Assembly: GCA_946699065.1 (NCBI GenBank)
Contig: CAMPDV010000014.1
Span: 186,001-250,000, forward strand
Source: Loxodes magnus
Taxonomy: Eukaryota > Ciliophora > Karyorelictea > Loxodida > Loxodidae
Reading direction: 5' to 3'
DNA length: 64,000 bases
The notes beneath the pieces are model-generated. The model was not told the origin of the DNA. It was given only the letters and a program-made list of their open reading frames with translations, and ran no database searches. Positions within the stretch are counted from its first letter, which is position 1, and every line of letters begins with the position of its first letter. This document shows, piece after piece, positions 36,679 to 51,241 of the stretch. The position numbers and the translations under genes are program-made.

Positions 36679-38979
36679 ATGCAAGTTTTGCTAAATTAGT
36701 CAGATCTTCATATAAAGGGGAGTTAATATAGATTAAAGGCTTAAAGACTAACTTCACACTCCAAAAGTAGAATAAGATTAAACGAGTCATAGAGCAGGAT
36801 TTTACCTTAATCCTAACCAACTTGGGAGTTACCTAGATGTGTGAAAACTCCTTTTAACAGTGATGTTGTTATTTATACTGAGTCCTTTAAGAATATCAAG
36901 AGACCTCCTGTTAATTTATGGTATGAAGACAAAATTATCGAAAAACAGTTTTTGGACTCTTTTTAAAGATCCCAAACTTAATGTGGAACTAGAAAAAATT
37001 AAGACATTAACTCCTCCTTCTAAACCCCTTAGACATAGAAATCGGAGAACTGCGTTAAAAAGTCCTTTCTTTTTAATTAACCATTATAGCCACTAAAATT
37101 AGTTCAATAGACAGCAGATAACAATTCAGCAATCAAAGTAATCTAAAGGGTAAATAAGAAAACTAATGTGAGTAATTTGAGAGAAAGAGTTCCTCCAAAA
37201 AGCAAGTAGCAGCAACTACGCTGGAATTAGAATATCTAAGTGAAGCCACTAAAGAACAAAGATCTGAATATAAGATACATTAACTACAGGAAAATAATAA
37301 GCAACATTCATTCCATTGAAGGTGTTCAAAAGAAAGAAATTAAGGATTTAAAGAAGCTGAGAGAGAAATGGAAACTAAACACTACGTTAAATAGCCATTC
37401 CTAGGTGGAAAATAAAAAGTTCTAGGAGGAACTCAGAAACATCAATTTCGATTTTAAGTAATGTTATGATGGAATCTACCAGAACTATGTTTCCTTCGAA
37501 AAAAACAGTAATATCAACTTCAAAACGGAGTATAGAAATAAAACAATCAAGAGTAGCTCTCAGTGCTTTTCTAGAATTCTAAAATAGATTCATTAAAAAA
37601 TTGAGTAAAGTAAGAAGACAAAAAAACTTTAGTAGAGCTTCGTTGAGAATAAGCGCTAAGCGTTTCTCTTAAGCTAAACAGATGACAGTAAGTCTTAAGA
37701 AGAGGAAAACAGTTAAAAGATAAACTAGACGAATTTAGATAATCAGGATCAAGAAGAAAGCCCAGAAAGCTAGTCTGACTAATAAGAGATAAGTTAGATA
37801 CAAAGTAATAATATAATAGAAAAACTAGTCAAGCAAAACTCCAAATTTGTCTTTAATAAATAGCAAAGCTAAGTGATTTCTCAGAACTATAGTAGTAAGC
37901 AACTAACAGAAAAAAAATTCAACATTTCCAAAAAGAAATAGACAAACTTGGAGGCTAAGAGAATTAGATAAGTGGAAAACTATTATAATTAAATGACTAG
38001 AGGATAAAAGAAATAGGAAGATAAAGAGGAGTCAGATATTGAGTCATTATAGGATATAATTTGTGATATTTGAAATCTGTGGGGAGACGACCCTGATTCG
38101 AACTCTAATTAGATCTTATAAACGTCTATCTAGCTGTGTCAGAATATAAACATCTGAAACATGAACGAAATCTAGTATCTTGTAAACATGGGAGTTTAAT
38201 GGACCGCAAAATCTTTTTGCGGTTTTATGGCTTAGTTTTTCCGTAACGAGGAAATAAAGCTAAAGCTTATTTTGGATGATTCTGATAAATATCAAAGCGA
38301 GATCTATGAGAACAATATGGACTTTGAGTAGACTTAGTTAAAGTAGGTTAGATACTTAACTGAGCTAGTATAAGAGATCATAAATATGTATATGTAGGAG
38401 GTAGACAAAATGCCCCAAGGATTGAAATATTACATTTATATGTTCAGTGCGAAAGGTCGTTGCATATCTAACAGCTACTTATGCCCTTTTGAAAAGAACA
38501 GATTACTTCGTTCTAGCAAGCACTACTTAATTCAGAATGACAGTCACCAATGCTTAATTATTTTATTCTGGCTAATCACCAGAATTTTCATTAAGCAGAT
38601 CACTATGAAAAATTGGAAGGAGGTAAATATAAAGTTGAATAAAAAGTAGAAAATAAATTTGCTAGTATTAGCAAGTGTGATTTAAGGATTGATCTTAGAA
38701 TCTTTTATGCTAACAGGTAGAGATCTGTCTGATAAATGCATAATAGAGGAAGATTTTAGGAAAGGAAACTACGCAAAGAGTATCAGTGTAAGCCATAATT
38801 CAGAAAAATTACGATGGAGTTTCAGACTAATTATTTAGCCTTAATTAAATAGTCCTATTCAGAAACAATTGTGAGCAATGGGAAGAGTTTAAGCTCTAGC
38901 TATAAGAACTAGGAAAGAATATCATTAACCATATTTCAAACTTTTACAAAAATCTACAAAAAGAAATTAAAGAAGGTGA
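36679..38979 (+). CDS. large disordered protein with C-terminal RasGAP-like domain
   Basis: About 766 residues. The N-terminal 440 residues are Gln/Asn/Ser/Lys-rich and probably disordered. From about residue 460 the sequence follows the RasGAP helical layout: LVNMGVQWTAKSFCGFMAQFF, then RYLTELVQEIINMYMQEVDK-MPQGLKYYIYMFS, and KINLLVLASVIQGLILESF. These correspond to the family segments before the arginine finger, the 'PPELRYIC' helix and the 'LTLIAKVLQ' helix. The usual arginine-finger and FLRFxxPA motifs are not clear, so activity is doubtful. A 27-nt in-frame GTAAAT...GTAG stretch near 38625 could be an intron. Start chosen at ATG 36679; TGA 38977-38979 ends the frame (TAA three codons earlier is an alternative). 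The family call is tentative. Confidence 0.5.
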
Positions 38980-40024
38980 AGATAATTAAATCTGAACTTT
39001 AACTTAATTTTTCTTTAAATTGACTATTGCTTATTAGTGCGCCATCTTTATCGTTTATTTTTAGAACTTTAGTAATTAAGATTTTGAAGAGCAGCAATGA
39101 GTTAAACTTAGGGCTATAAAAAGAAAGGTAAATAAAGGAAACATAAAAGAAATGTCTAGTGCCGTTAGTATTTAAGCTTTTGCACTATATCTAGTTTATT
39201 AATTTTGCTTCATTTTTATATCTTGAAATTACATTGAAAAGCAAATTTTGCTTCAAAATATTTTATAAACAGTTAATGAAGCAAAATCTTAGTTGGATTA
39301 GTTAACATTCTATCAAAGAAAGTTGCTCCTATTCTTATACCATTTTCTTCTCTTTTCCCTTAAAAGATAAACCCAAGTCTATTATATCTCATCTACCAAT
39401 ACTATCTTTATATAGTATTAGCAAATCCAAAAAAGCATCTGATAGTTTTACCTTATCTTATACAATCTCTATCCTCTATCTTTCAAAAGCAAGTTTGTCA
39501 TATTAGACCTTTAAAAAAATAAATATTTAGCCTTTGAAAGATAAGTAAAAGGCTATTAGTTTAAGAGTTTATTAGAATTATTTAAAGAAATGACTAGAAT
39601 TAATTTAATTAAATCTACTAAAAAACACTAAGAAATACTTCTTTAATTTCTTCCTTCGAAAATTCCCTTTTTATTTTCTATTTCTCTATTACTTAGCTTC
39701 TCAACCTACTACCCATACTCACTCCTCTTGTATTCTTCCTTTATTCTCCTATCAATAAAAACACACCTAATCTCATTAAATCCTACCTTTTATATACTCT
39801 CCTCACATTCTTTGAGTAGACGAAATAAGCGTTGACTAGGAGATAAAATGAGAGTAAAGTAAAGTAGAAGATAGAGAGTTATTGTATAAGGAAGTAAGTA
39901 GATTAAATGATAGGTTTTGGTATTTTCTAGTCTATGAAATAATGCAATACAAGGCTTAATTTAAACTTAAGTGCTTTCTATATTTTTGGTGTGTTTAAAA
40001 AATACCAGCAAATTACTTTATAAA
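38980..40024. other. intergenic spacer
   Basis: AT-rich. TTTTGCTTC-type words recur in both orientations around 39190-39290 (imperfect). Otherwise nothing. Confidence 0.5.
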
Positions 40025-41497
<1,473 letters not shown>

Positions 41498-43089
41498 GGA
41501 GTTAACAGCAAAAAGATATTCTTAATTGTATCTAATTTTGTTTAAGAGTTAAGTGAGCTGCTGGTTTTGAATTTTTAAATTAGCGACCAATGAACTAAAT
41601 TGTTATTCCATAGTGCTTTTTAATAAAAAACTGAGGGAAATATACCCAAAAAAAATAGATAATTAATAATGGCATTTATAAATGGATGTTTCTACTTGTC
41701 CCTTAATATCAAATATTACTTTTTTGAAAATGGCTTAATATGCATTTAGTCTATATCTTGTGTAGGCTATAAAGGAATACTATTTCTGGAGTTCGAGTTG
41801 AAGTTAGATTATTTTCCTTTTTCGTTCTTAGAGTATAATGGAAATATCATGACTCAGGTAATAAGACTGATGCTAATCTGATATCTAAGAGTTAATCTTA
41901 ATCTTTCCTCTGTTTATCTACCATAAAGGTTTAAAGCTTAAATAATAAAAGTATAATATTATGTAAATTTAACTTATAGTATCAAATTCTTAATTAGTTT
42001 ATACCTTCTAGTCAGCTTATATTTAGCAAACTTCTCCCTTCAAATCTCATATAAACCTTTTTCTAAGTCATTTCCTGAACCTACTTAGCATATCCTAAGA
42101 AGTTTTCTCCCTCTGACTATCTTATTTAAATTAGCAGTTTTACTCTCTTCTTAGCTTTCCCTTATGGCTTTCAGGCTAATTACTTAGTTTATTAAAAGTA
42201 GTAGTGAAGCTAATAAATTTAGCCAAATCCTTTTAGCTGAAAATAAGCACGTTAAACTATTTTAACTTAGACACTCTCATTTAATAAGCATCTTATAGTT
42301 CAAAAGCTCTTAATTTAATAATAAACGCTAAGACGAGAAAGTAGCAAGTTGACTATATAAGTTAATTACTTCCTACTATGATAGGCTAAATAGTAATCTT
42401 ATCTAGTAAAATAGTATTTAAAGCTAAAAATTGACTGACTACCCTCTTTCATTTTTAATTGCTCTTTCACAATTAAAAGTTTTACTATATAACAATGCTT
42501 TAATCATGGGTAGCTTGGGATACTAGCAGAGTCAGATTCTGTCTTATTACTATCTAGCTAGTATTAAGGTTAGAATCTTAAAGTTAAAGCTGAAAATACT
42601 CGGAGAAATAGGAGTGAAAAAGCTTAAAAGGTCGCAAAGAAAGTGAAGACTCTGTTTAAGTTTATTAAATAAACTTAAACAAAGGAAAAGGAAGCGGCTT
42701 TGACTTTTTTCTTTGCGTTCTCTTAAATATCCAACATAAAACTAGTTCAAAGTAAAGGAACTAATCTCTAGTACTATATCCTTATAAATCAGCAGTACTT
42801 AATAAGCTTCTTAGTATTAATCTAATAACTTTCTCCAATTATACCAATTTTAAATGTAAAGCTAACAGAAGAAGGGTAAATTTTTGAAGGTTGTAAATTA
42901 TACTAAAGGGTTTATAAGTTAAACTATAATGATTAGTCATAAGTCTCTGCTTTTAACCAATCTACCATTTAGTTTATTTGTATTTACTGAACAAGTAGAA
43001 TAATGAAATATTATGAAGATACTAAGAGTAGACTGATTTAAAGGGTATAGTGGAGTAAGTTAGTGATAGATAATAAACAAATAAAAGAA
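41498..43089. other. intergenic spacer
   Basis: Spacer between convergent NDR and CAMK-like kinases. Contains the nested inverted repeat at 42633-42717. Confidence 0.5.
42633..42717. repeat. nested inverted repeat / long hairpin
   Basis: Outer 10-bp arms CGCAAAGAAA / TTTCTTTGCG (42633-42642 and 42708-42717) enclose perfect inner 13-bp arms with a 3-nt loop (42653-42665 and 42669-42681). Intergenic between the NDR and CAMK-like kinases. Could be a MITE remnant, a structured RNA or a terminator-like fold; no ORF inside. Confidence 0.65.
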
Positions 43090-44373
43090 TTATATTTTTT
43101 TACCATTTCCAACTCTTATTGGATTTAGTAGAGGGGATTGCTTCTTTAGATTCACTTCTCTAAGTGATCCAATACTCAGCTTCTTTAATTAATGCCTTTT
43201 CAAAGTGGGGCTGAACACTCGATTAACTACTGTCTTGCTTATTATCTTAGAAGTCATTATCTTCCTCTTCATTATGAAAATCTTTTCTGGACTTATATTG
43301 GGAAAAAAAACTTGGCTTTCAGATTTTTTTTCAGGAGTCAAAGGACAGCTTGAAGAAGCTGCAGATGCTCTTAATTATCTTTCTGAGTCTTTTTAATCGT
43401 GCAATTGCTTGAGGGGCGTTTTTTGCTTTTTAGGTTTTAGCTTAAATTGAGTGTTTATAAACAATAAGCCAAGTAGTATCTTTTTCAGTTCTACCTCATC
43501 CTCACATCTTTATATATCTTCAATTAAAGTCATTGGTATTGAATTTCCATTTCTAGTTATATAGGGATGCTGTAATGCTTGTTCAGCAGTGTATCTGTCT
43601 AAAGGTTATTAAGCAGCCAATTTTTAGAACAAATTGATAGCAAGTTTAGGAAAGTATTGAGGGAAGACAAATTAAGGGGATTGGAGTTTTAATTTAAAGG
43701 TATCAAATTAATCCCCTTTCTTAAATAAAGGATGCTGACCCGTTACTAATTAGTAGAAAATGATACCTACACTTCATATATCAACTGAAGTACTATACAA
43801 TTAATTCCTTCCTGCTGCTTATTCGGGAGCCATATAAATCATTGTCCCACTAGTTCCATTCATCATACGCGCTTAATGCGAATCAAATTTTAAACTAAGA
43901 CCAAAGTCAGTAATTTTAATATCTCCTGTTATTTCTTTATTAGAAAGTAGGATGTTCTAAGGTTTGACATCACGATGGACAACTCCTTTAGAATGTATAT
44001 AAACAATAGCTTGTAAGATTGATTTAATTATTAGTATTATTTGCTCTTCAGTAAAATACTCTCTTCTCCTTCTTTTCAGCTTCATTAATTTATACAAATT
44101 TCCTCCTCTCATTAGTTCCATTACTAGATAGATATGATTATTTGATTCTATTACCTATTTAAACTTTACTATATTCGGATGATCTAGACTTTCAAGTATT
44201 TCCGCCTCGTTTCTCAAAGCCTGTTATTAGCTCAGTTCAACTTACTTCTTATTTATTATTTTTACAGCTACCTCTTCCCTCGTCGACCTGTGTAAGACTT
44301 GAACTACCTTTCCAAAGCCTCCCTGGCCCAAATGATTTTGATATAAGAAATGTTCATTAAACGTGAAGTTCAT
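43090..44373 (-). CDS. CAMK-like Ser/Thr protein kinase
   Basis: A 427-residue kinase. The domain occupies about residues 8-275: GQGGFGKVVQV, VAVKIINKK, VYIHSKGVVHRDVKPQNILL, DFGLSLKF, SGTMIYMAPEQ, VDIWSVGIIFYQL (Trp = TGA at 43774-43776) and LDRYTAEQALQHPY. The sequence resembles CDPK/CAMK catalytic domains, but no EF-hands follow. The C-terminal 150 residues are basic, with Ser-Pro/Thr-Pro sites (CPLTPEKK, NISPEKIF, VFSPTLKR). ATG 44373 begins directly before the Gly loop (MNFTFNEHFLYQ). The protein-like sequence ends at TAA 43090-43092; the next in-frame TGA is 50 codons later (42937) after AT-rich junk. Adopting TAA gives the shorter form. Confidence 0.88.
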
Positions 44374-44442
44374 TTTTTATTACTTAAAATAAATGCTAAT
44401 TTTAAATAAGACCCAAATATTAGAAAGATCATTTGTTTATTT

Positions 44443-44760
44443 TTATTTACTTCCCTCAATCTCTTCTATGTACATTTCCAAACCTATTCGTAAACTACTT
44501 TTACTCATTTTAATATCTTCTTTATCTTCTCTTTTTATGAAAGACTCTCTCTGACTTAACTAATAATCAAGCTAATAAATATTCTTTTTCTTATAGTGTC
44601 TCTTTTCTGTATCTCTGTTACTCTCAAAATTTATTTTCTTCCTTAGAACTAAAAAATTTACTTTTTTGCTGCTTATTTAAATCTCGTTATTATACTATTG
44701 CGTCGGTTTATTGAAGGATGCAAAGGCTTTTATTTAAGACTAGATTTAAAGAGACTCTCT
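44443..44760 (-). other. possible small coding region upstream of the CAMK-like kinase
   Basis: In the kinase frame, 24 codons upstream of its ATG, a TGA-free stretch encodes charged protein-like sequence (NRDTEKRHYKKKNIYQLDYQ; REDKEDIKMSKSSLRIGLEM; YIEEIEGSK) ending at TAA 44443-44445. I find no start ATG and no homology. It could be the 3' exon of a small gene ending in TAA, or a long N-terminal extension of the kinase. It may also be chance, since a second frame also looks open here. Confidence 0.25.
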
Positions 44761-47355
44761 AAGCTTATTGAAGTGCAGATATTTTATTTAACCCTTTATT
44801 TTTAAGCTTTAGGTGGAACTTTTTCTTGCCTAATGGATAGACTATTAGTCACTTTATCTGTATTACAGTGGCTTCTTTATATACTCTTAACTAAGGAGTA
44901 AAATATACCTTTGGAAACTAATTAACTATCTAAAATACAATTTTGATACTTTTAAGTAGCTAAAAATGCATATTTTACAAAAGGAGTTCTAAGGAATGAA
45001 CGATTATAGAAGTAAAAGATGGAAGTGCTAATATATACTATCTAAGGTACTGATATGGAATGCTTAGTATCAGTCAATAGATAGTTAGTATGCATTGAGA
45101 GATTAAAATAGGCTTCTATAAAATGAAACTATTTAGTTAGCTATTCTCTATATAGACTACTTTCTAACTCTTATTTGAAGACTTTAGACTTTAAACTAGC
45201 TGCTTAGATAACTAAGCTTCATTCTGGTTTATGTATTAAGTATATGCTAGATGGCTTTTTAAATGGAAGCTAAGTACTAGAGGTATTGAATAGATTAAGC
45301 AAGCAATTGTAGGTATTTAAAGAAGTAGATAGATGAAAGTCTAGCGGGATAAAATATTAGGGATATGAAGCAAATACTGAACTGTTTCGATTAGAATCAA
45401 GTATTAAAACAGTTAAGTATCAGTTGCCAATTGCCTATTATAAGTACACATTGCTCTATGTATATTATACTTGCTTTTTATAGTTTAAACTATGAGTTTA
45501 AGTTAGAAGCTTAATTAAAATATACTATACATATGTATGATAGTAAAGAAAGACCTTTTTTTTAAAGTTCCGCAGATAAAACATTTATAACGAGATGAGA
45601 GTGGAAAAATAGGCCATTGAGAAGCTTTACTAATTTCAGTATGACACATGAGGCATAAGATAGATGCTATATAATAAGACTCAGCTTTATTAAACGTTAT
45701 TGTAATAGTATCCTAATGAATAATAAGTTTAACGATCTAATATCAATCTAACTTAATAATTTCTTATCTGTCAGTTTAAGTTATACTGCATATTAAAAAA
45801 GTAAGATTTTAATTTATAAACTTATTTAACCTAAAACTAGTTTAAATAGCTTCTCTGCATTTTATCAAATAGGCAAATTCTTTTTATCATTATGTTAATT
45901 AACTATAAATATGCTAGGTAGTAAAGTATTGTACTCTTTGCTATAATTTATAGTTAATTCTAATATTAAAACGCGAGCTTCACTCTTAGAATGTTTTTCC
46001 TTTTTTGATGTATTTCTATGCTTAGTATTTTAAGTTATATTTTGAAAATCTAAGAAATAGATATCTTAATTTTGTGCTTTATATTATATAAAAATTATAC
46101 CTTTATAATCCTATTATAACACATACCTTTTACTTTCCAGTCCTCTATCTTTTTTATTTACTTACTCTCTTCTACAACAAACTGCCTTCTTATTTTCTAG
46201 TTCCTTTCTCCATAACATCAAGTTTAAAATTTGAGAATTTCCCTTCTCATTTTAACTTCATCCAGCTGTTTCATTTCATTCTTCAAACCATGAGTTTTAT
46301 AATTATTCAGTGTTAGCTTCATTAGTAACCTCCTTGTTTTCACTTAGCAGTTTACTTAAACTGCTTTTTATCTTAGAGATATATTAAAAGCTATGTTCTT
46401 ATACATAAGTAAGATTAATAAGTCTTAAGAAGTGTCTTAATTATACTACCTGCCTTGTATTCATATCAAGGCTTATCAGGCATGTTTATCTATAGTTGGT
46501 AATAAGAAACTTGTATCCAGCTTTGCAATATCCTTTGATATAGTTACCAACTGATATTTATTTAGAATCTAACTGTATTTGCTTCAAGTCTTCGTGTATA
46601 ATAAACAGCCTCACAATTTATACCACACTATAAGAAAGAAAAATCCAAGGGTATTCAATTTTAAATAGCAGGTTTTTATCTCCCTTCACAGAAAAAAGCA
46701 TTCAAGACTGAAGACAGATTTCAATATTACGCCTAAAAAAAGCGAAAATATATAAAGGTAAAAAAAAAAGCTCTCAAGTACTTAAGTGACTAATAAGGTA
46801 AAAGTTCAATATAGTAGACTAAGTTATTTAATAAAGTAGCTAAAATTAAATATCAAGGCTAGAAATAAAATTCAATACTAATACCAAAATTCTGCTTTAT
46901 ATAATATTTACTATCTTTACAGCTTAACTCAGATAAGCTAGTTAGACTAGATTTAACTTATATCCCTTCATATTAGCTTTGCTATTTAGCTTCAGTATGT
47001 CACTTATATTCTTCTAATGAAATTCTTTAAGTTGATGGTCTCAGCTAGTGAGTAGTATAGGAAATGAGAGAATATCTAGTGCTCTTATAATTGAAGGGCT
47101 TAGGTGCTATACTAGTAGAGGAGTAAAAAATATAGCAGTTGAGTTATATCAAAGCTGGTAAAACCGTAAAATAAGAAAGGCAGTTTTCTTAAAATTTAAA
47201 TGGATCTTATTGAAAGATAGTAGGGAGAACATAAGTCACTCTATTAATCCAAAAGCTAGAAGTAAATAATCCCTTCTCTCAAACTAACTAATGTCTCTCC
47301 TTTGCCTAACGGTTCAGGAAGCTAGAGAGACTTATAGAGACATTAGAAGTTAGAA
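44761..47355. other. intergenic spacer
   Basis: About 2.6 kb of AT-rich sequence with no gene, RNA or mobile element that I can support. Confidence 0.45.
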
Positions 47356-49290
47356 ATGCTACTTGGAGAGAATGACCAGAGCATCTGAATTAATTTACCT
47401 AGAGATCAGATTTCTTTGGATCCTAAGCTAGTTAATTAAATGAAGACTTAGCTTTAAATATAGGTGAGCGAAGAATCTCTCATAGAAGATCAAGCTTCTC
47501 CCTCAGTTTTATTCTAGGATATAAAGCAAAAGGTTAAATATAAGATTGAGCAGATTCAGTAGCTTTGTGAGAAAGTGATAAGAGAGGTTAAGTAATAGTA
47601 TCTAAAAAAGGAAGAAGAGCTACTGTAAGAGCTTTAGAATATGGAGGACTAGTTGGAAATTAGAAAGAATAGACCTGTTCTGCTCTTAGATGATTCAGAG
47701 ATGCAGAGTTATATTCTTGGAAAAAGCTTCAAAAATGCATAAAATGAATCTACTGATAGACGAATAGATTAAGTCATTTAACTACTCAAATAAACTAACT
47801 TAAGCAGCGATTCTGAAATACAATCTGAGGTAAAAAAGCTTTTACTTTAAGAGATAAATTGTAGAGAAATATTGATAAGGCAAAGCATTCAAAAACTTTA
47901 TGACTAGTAAAAGGAACTTGAGGCTTAGTAGTTCTATGAATTGCTGTAGAAGGAAAAGGCTAAAATTGAAACTGCTTATGAGGAAAGTTTAACTAAAAGA
48001 GTAGAGCAGATGAAAGCAGTTCTGTATTAGAAGTAACAAGAAGAAAGCAAATAGAAGAACGAAATGGAAAGGAAATTAACTATTCAAATCCAGTAAAGAT
48101 TCTAGAAATAATTCGAAGAATGAAAACAAGCAGAGTAACAAAGGTAGGAAGAGGAGTTAAATACTAGAACTCTAGAATTCATGGATAATGTTAAAATGCT
48201 GACCTAGGATATTATAAAATGTCATTTGATTAAGCTTGAAGAAGAGTAAAAATAGAAGGCGGAAAAACTTTAACAGTAAATCAGATAAGAGCTAAGTCTG
48301 GAAATGAGGTCTGAAAGAGAAAATAAAATTGCCAAGCAATTAAAGCAAAAAATGATACCAAAAATAACAAGCGAACTAAAAAAAGAACTCTATGAGTCTC
48401 TTGCTTAAGAAGTCAAAAATTAACTAACTCAGCAATTAACTCAAAAATTCCAAGCTGATAATTAAAGAATTCTAGAGGTTAAAAAAAAGTAGCTAGAAGA
48501 GGAGTTTAAGATCAAGCTAGAAAAATTGAAAAGCTAAATACAGCAGCAAGAATGCCAGGAATTCGAAAAAAAGGTGAAAGAGATTCAAGAATAAATGGAG
48601 AAGTTTACCAGAATCAATAATAAGAAGCATTTAGAGGCTTTTAAAAATAAAATAAAGTAATAGCTTCAAGAAGAATTCTAATAGAGATATAATACTCAAT
48701 TAGATGAAATAAACTAGATGAAGAATTAATTAACCCTAGAAAAATCCACCATAAGTATCTAGCTCCAAAAGCAAGTTGAGCTTAATAAGCAAAAAGAACA
48801 AGAATTGGAAAGGAAAGCTAAAATTCTAGACTATAGACAGAAGCATTTATAGGACAGTTTAAAGAACTTGCAAAATTATGAGAGTTTAAGCTCTTCAAAG
48901 AATTCCTTTTCTCCAAGACTAGACGCTGATTATTAGCCAAAAACAGCAAGACCAATACTAGTAACCCCTAAGAATTAGAATAAAAAGGAGGATAATTTTT
49001 CAAAGTTAAAGAAATAAAGCTTAACAGAAAGCATTGGAGATTTGTCTCCAATAGAAGATAACTTCCAGTAGAAGCAAAAGTAGTTCATAAGCAATAATTT
49101 TTATTGTAACACTGACAGAGATCATAAAGTTAGAGAGTTTCCTGTCTAGTTTCAATTCAATTCCCAAATTACCTAGATACAAAGCTAGTTTCATGCTACT
49201 CCTTACAAAGAAATGCTAGAAAAACTTGTATAAGATAGTGTTAACTCTGTCAAGCATAGTATGAGTCCTGAAAATATATCCAAAAGCTGA
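47356..49290 (+). CDS. long coiled-coil protein
   Basis: Unknown structural protein, 644 residues, one exon. An acidic N terminus (MLLGENDQSIWINLPRDQIS) is followed by near-continuous coiled coil from about residue 65 to 515, rich in Glu, Lys and Gln. Examples are LCEKVIREVKQQYLKKEEEL, KIETAYEESLTKRVEQMKAV and LKKELYESLAQEVKNQLTQQ. The tail is Ser/Asn-rich with SP sites (SFSPRLDADY, GDLSPIEDN, SMSPENISKS). Most Gln are TAA/TAG. TGA encodes Trp in 'SIWINL' and 'FEEWKQ' and terminates at 49288-49290. Upstream ATGs lie in other frames. Such proteins in ciliates are often cytoskeletal or basal-body components, but nothing specific identifies it. Confidence 0.75.
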
Positions 49291-50119
49291 TTAAGTAAAG
49301 AATGTAATGTTTAATTATTATATATTTATCCCTTTTTCTTATAACATAAAAGAGCGTTAATTAGTATATAAAGGAACTATTTAAAGGTAAAGGTCTATTA
49401 CCTATGTTATATCTCAGATGGTTAAGAAATATCCTACACAGTATCAAGCAAATATTTAGCCTAAAAAATCATTTAGTCGTATATTCTAATCCTTCTTTAT
49501 GAGTACTTTCGCATAAAGCTGAATATATCTTAGAGCGTAATAATACCTCTTAACTCTTATAAAGCTAAACAGAGTGCAATAAGAAATATCTAGGTTATAA
49601 GACACACTAAACTAAAAGCTAAGCAACTTGAAAGAGCTATAGCGTAAAGGGTTAAATAGCTATGTAGTAATAAGCAAAATGTACTTTACATTGATAAAAG
49701 AGCAGCTTATTAATATTTAATTAGTAAGGCATATTTATATCCTTGTTATGCTGAACTGTCATTCAATACTTAGTATAGTAATTTCATTATATACAGTATC
49801 AATTACTAGCTAGTAGTTAGCCTAGCTTTTATAAATAAAGCAATTTATATACTCTTTGTATTAAGATACTGCTGAGATATAGAAGTGGCTGAATGCTATT
49901 ACTTTAAATATAAGCTTTAGCATTTATATCTGGTGGAAATATTAGAGACAGTCTCAGTTTTCAACCTAGAAACTTAATCTTAAATCTCTATTAAAAAGAG
50001 CTTAAGCATGAGTTAGAAGTAATAGTATATGAATTTCTAGATATTAAGAATGATAATTTAAAAGGGAAAAATATTTAAATTAAAGGGGTAAGAATCTTTC
50101 GTATCGAAGGTTTAAGAAA
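49291..50119. other. intergenic spacer
   Basis: AT-rich spacer between two plus-strand genes. Nothing recognised. Confidence 0.5.
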
Positions 50120-51241
50120 ATGCAAGTGGATAGAAGAACCTAGATATGCAATTCAGTTGACAAAGCTATGCAGAAATATACCAGGAAGAAATATAAACTC
50201 TCTATAGAGGAAAAATACGATGAGATATAGACTACTAAGCTTTACTAAGATAATCATGCTAGGATTTAAAGTTTAGAGTTAAAGGGTAGAAAGTAAAGAA
50301 AGGAATTCAACTTTGAGAATTTTAGAAATACCGTCTAAAAATTGAACTAATGGAAACCTTAAGGACCTGGTATTATAAAGAAAATAAGAATAGAAAATGA
50401 GGTTCTAAAGAAAAGATAGAAGCAATAAGAAGATAAAGAAAACTAAGGCATCTTAAAGGGTCAATAGTATAGCTAAGAAAAAGGTGCTTTTTAAAAAAGT
50501 TAGAGATAGAATAAAAGAAAAAATCCTTTAAAACTTTTTGAACCTTAATAGGAAAGCAAAGCTCTATCAAATATTACCAATAGAACGACTAAATAGGATT
50601 CCAAAGTGCCTTTTTAATTCTTTAGTAATACTTAGAAGGGGAACAAATTATGTTGAAGGCAAAGAGCAAGCTCTTGTTTCAGTGGTAGCTTGAATTGAGA
50701 GCATTTCTAAAATTTAACTCAGAGTGAAGACAAAAATACGCAAACTCTACCAAGTATAAGACACAAAAATGTAAAAGATAGTGATAAAATCTCAACCAAA
50801 GAGACTTTAATAACTTAGAAAAGCTCCATGGGATATTAATCTCTAAAGTAATAAAGGAATAGAATAGATAAGGCTTATAATATGCTTTAGATAAACCTAA
50901 GGAACTAGTAAAATGATGTTTTAATCAGTTCTATGAACTAGCTTAATTTCCAGAAGTATAACGTGATTGGAAATATTCATTAAAATACTATTTCCTATCT
51001 TTTTGTAGAATCTAAGCAACCTGATTTCTCATGCTATTTTTAAGATTCAGCTAAGAACTTAGAATAAAGAAATAAGTATAAGATAAGCAAGTTACTGAGC
51101 GAGCTTAATTCTAATAGCTTTGAACCTAATTAAGAAACCACAAGTTCTAGTTAGATTAACAGTTAAAGAGACACAGGAAGTCGTAGCCAAAAAATGGAAA
51201 AGGAGAATTAAGGGCTTAAATTCTAAAGGGACAGTAACTGA
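50120..51241 (+). CDS. Gln/Asn/Ser-rich low-complexity orphan protein
   Basis: Unknown, 373 residues, one exon. Lys/Arg-rich N-terminal third (DKAMQKYTRKKYKLSIEEKY; GRKQRKEFNFENFRN) with a 'KPQGPGIIKKI' segment, then polar low-complexity sequence dense in TAA/TAG-encoded Gln. Two TGA codons read Trp (LCWRQR, LNWEHF). TGA at 51239-51241 ends the frame after 'FQRDSN'. Start ATG 50120 is the first in frame. No domain recognised. Coding status is supported by the long TGA-poor frame and hydrophilic, non-random composition rather than homology. Confidence 0.6.

Noticed and set aside
38085-38105. tRNA T-loop-like GATTCGAACTC
   Set aside because: It sits inside the RasGAP-like coding frame and no acceptor/anticodon arms can be folded around it.
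43205-43396. Hydrophobic plus-strand ORF resembling a small membrane protein
   Set aside because: It is the antisense of the C-terminal tail of the CAMK-like kinase, whose frame is better supported; it has no ATG at its start.
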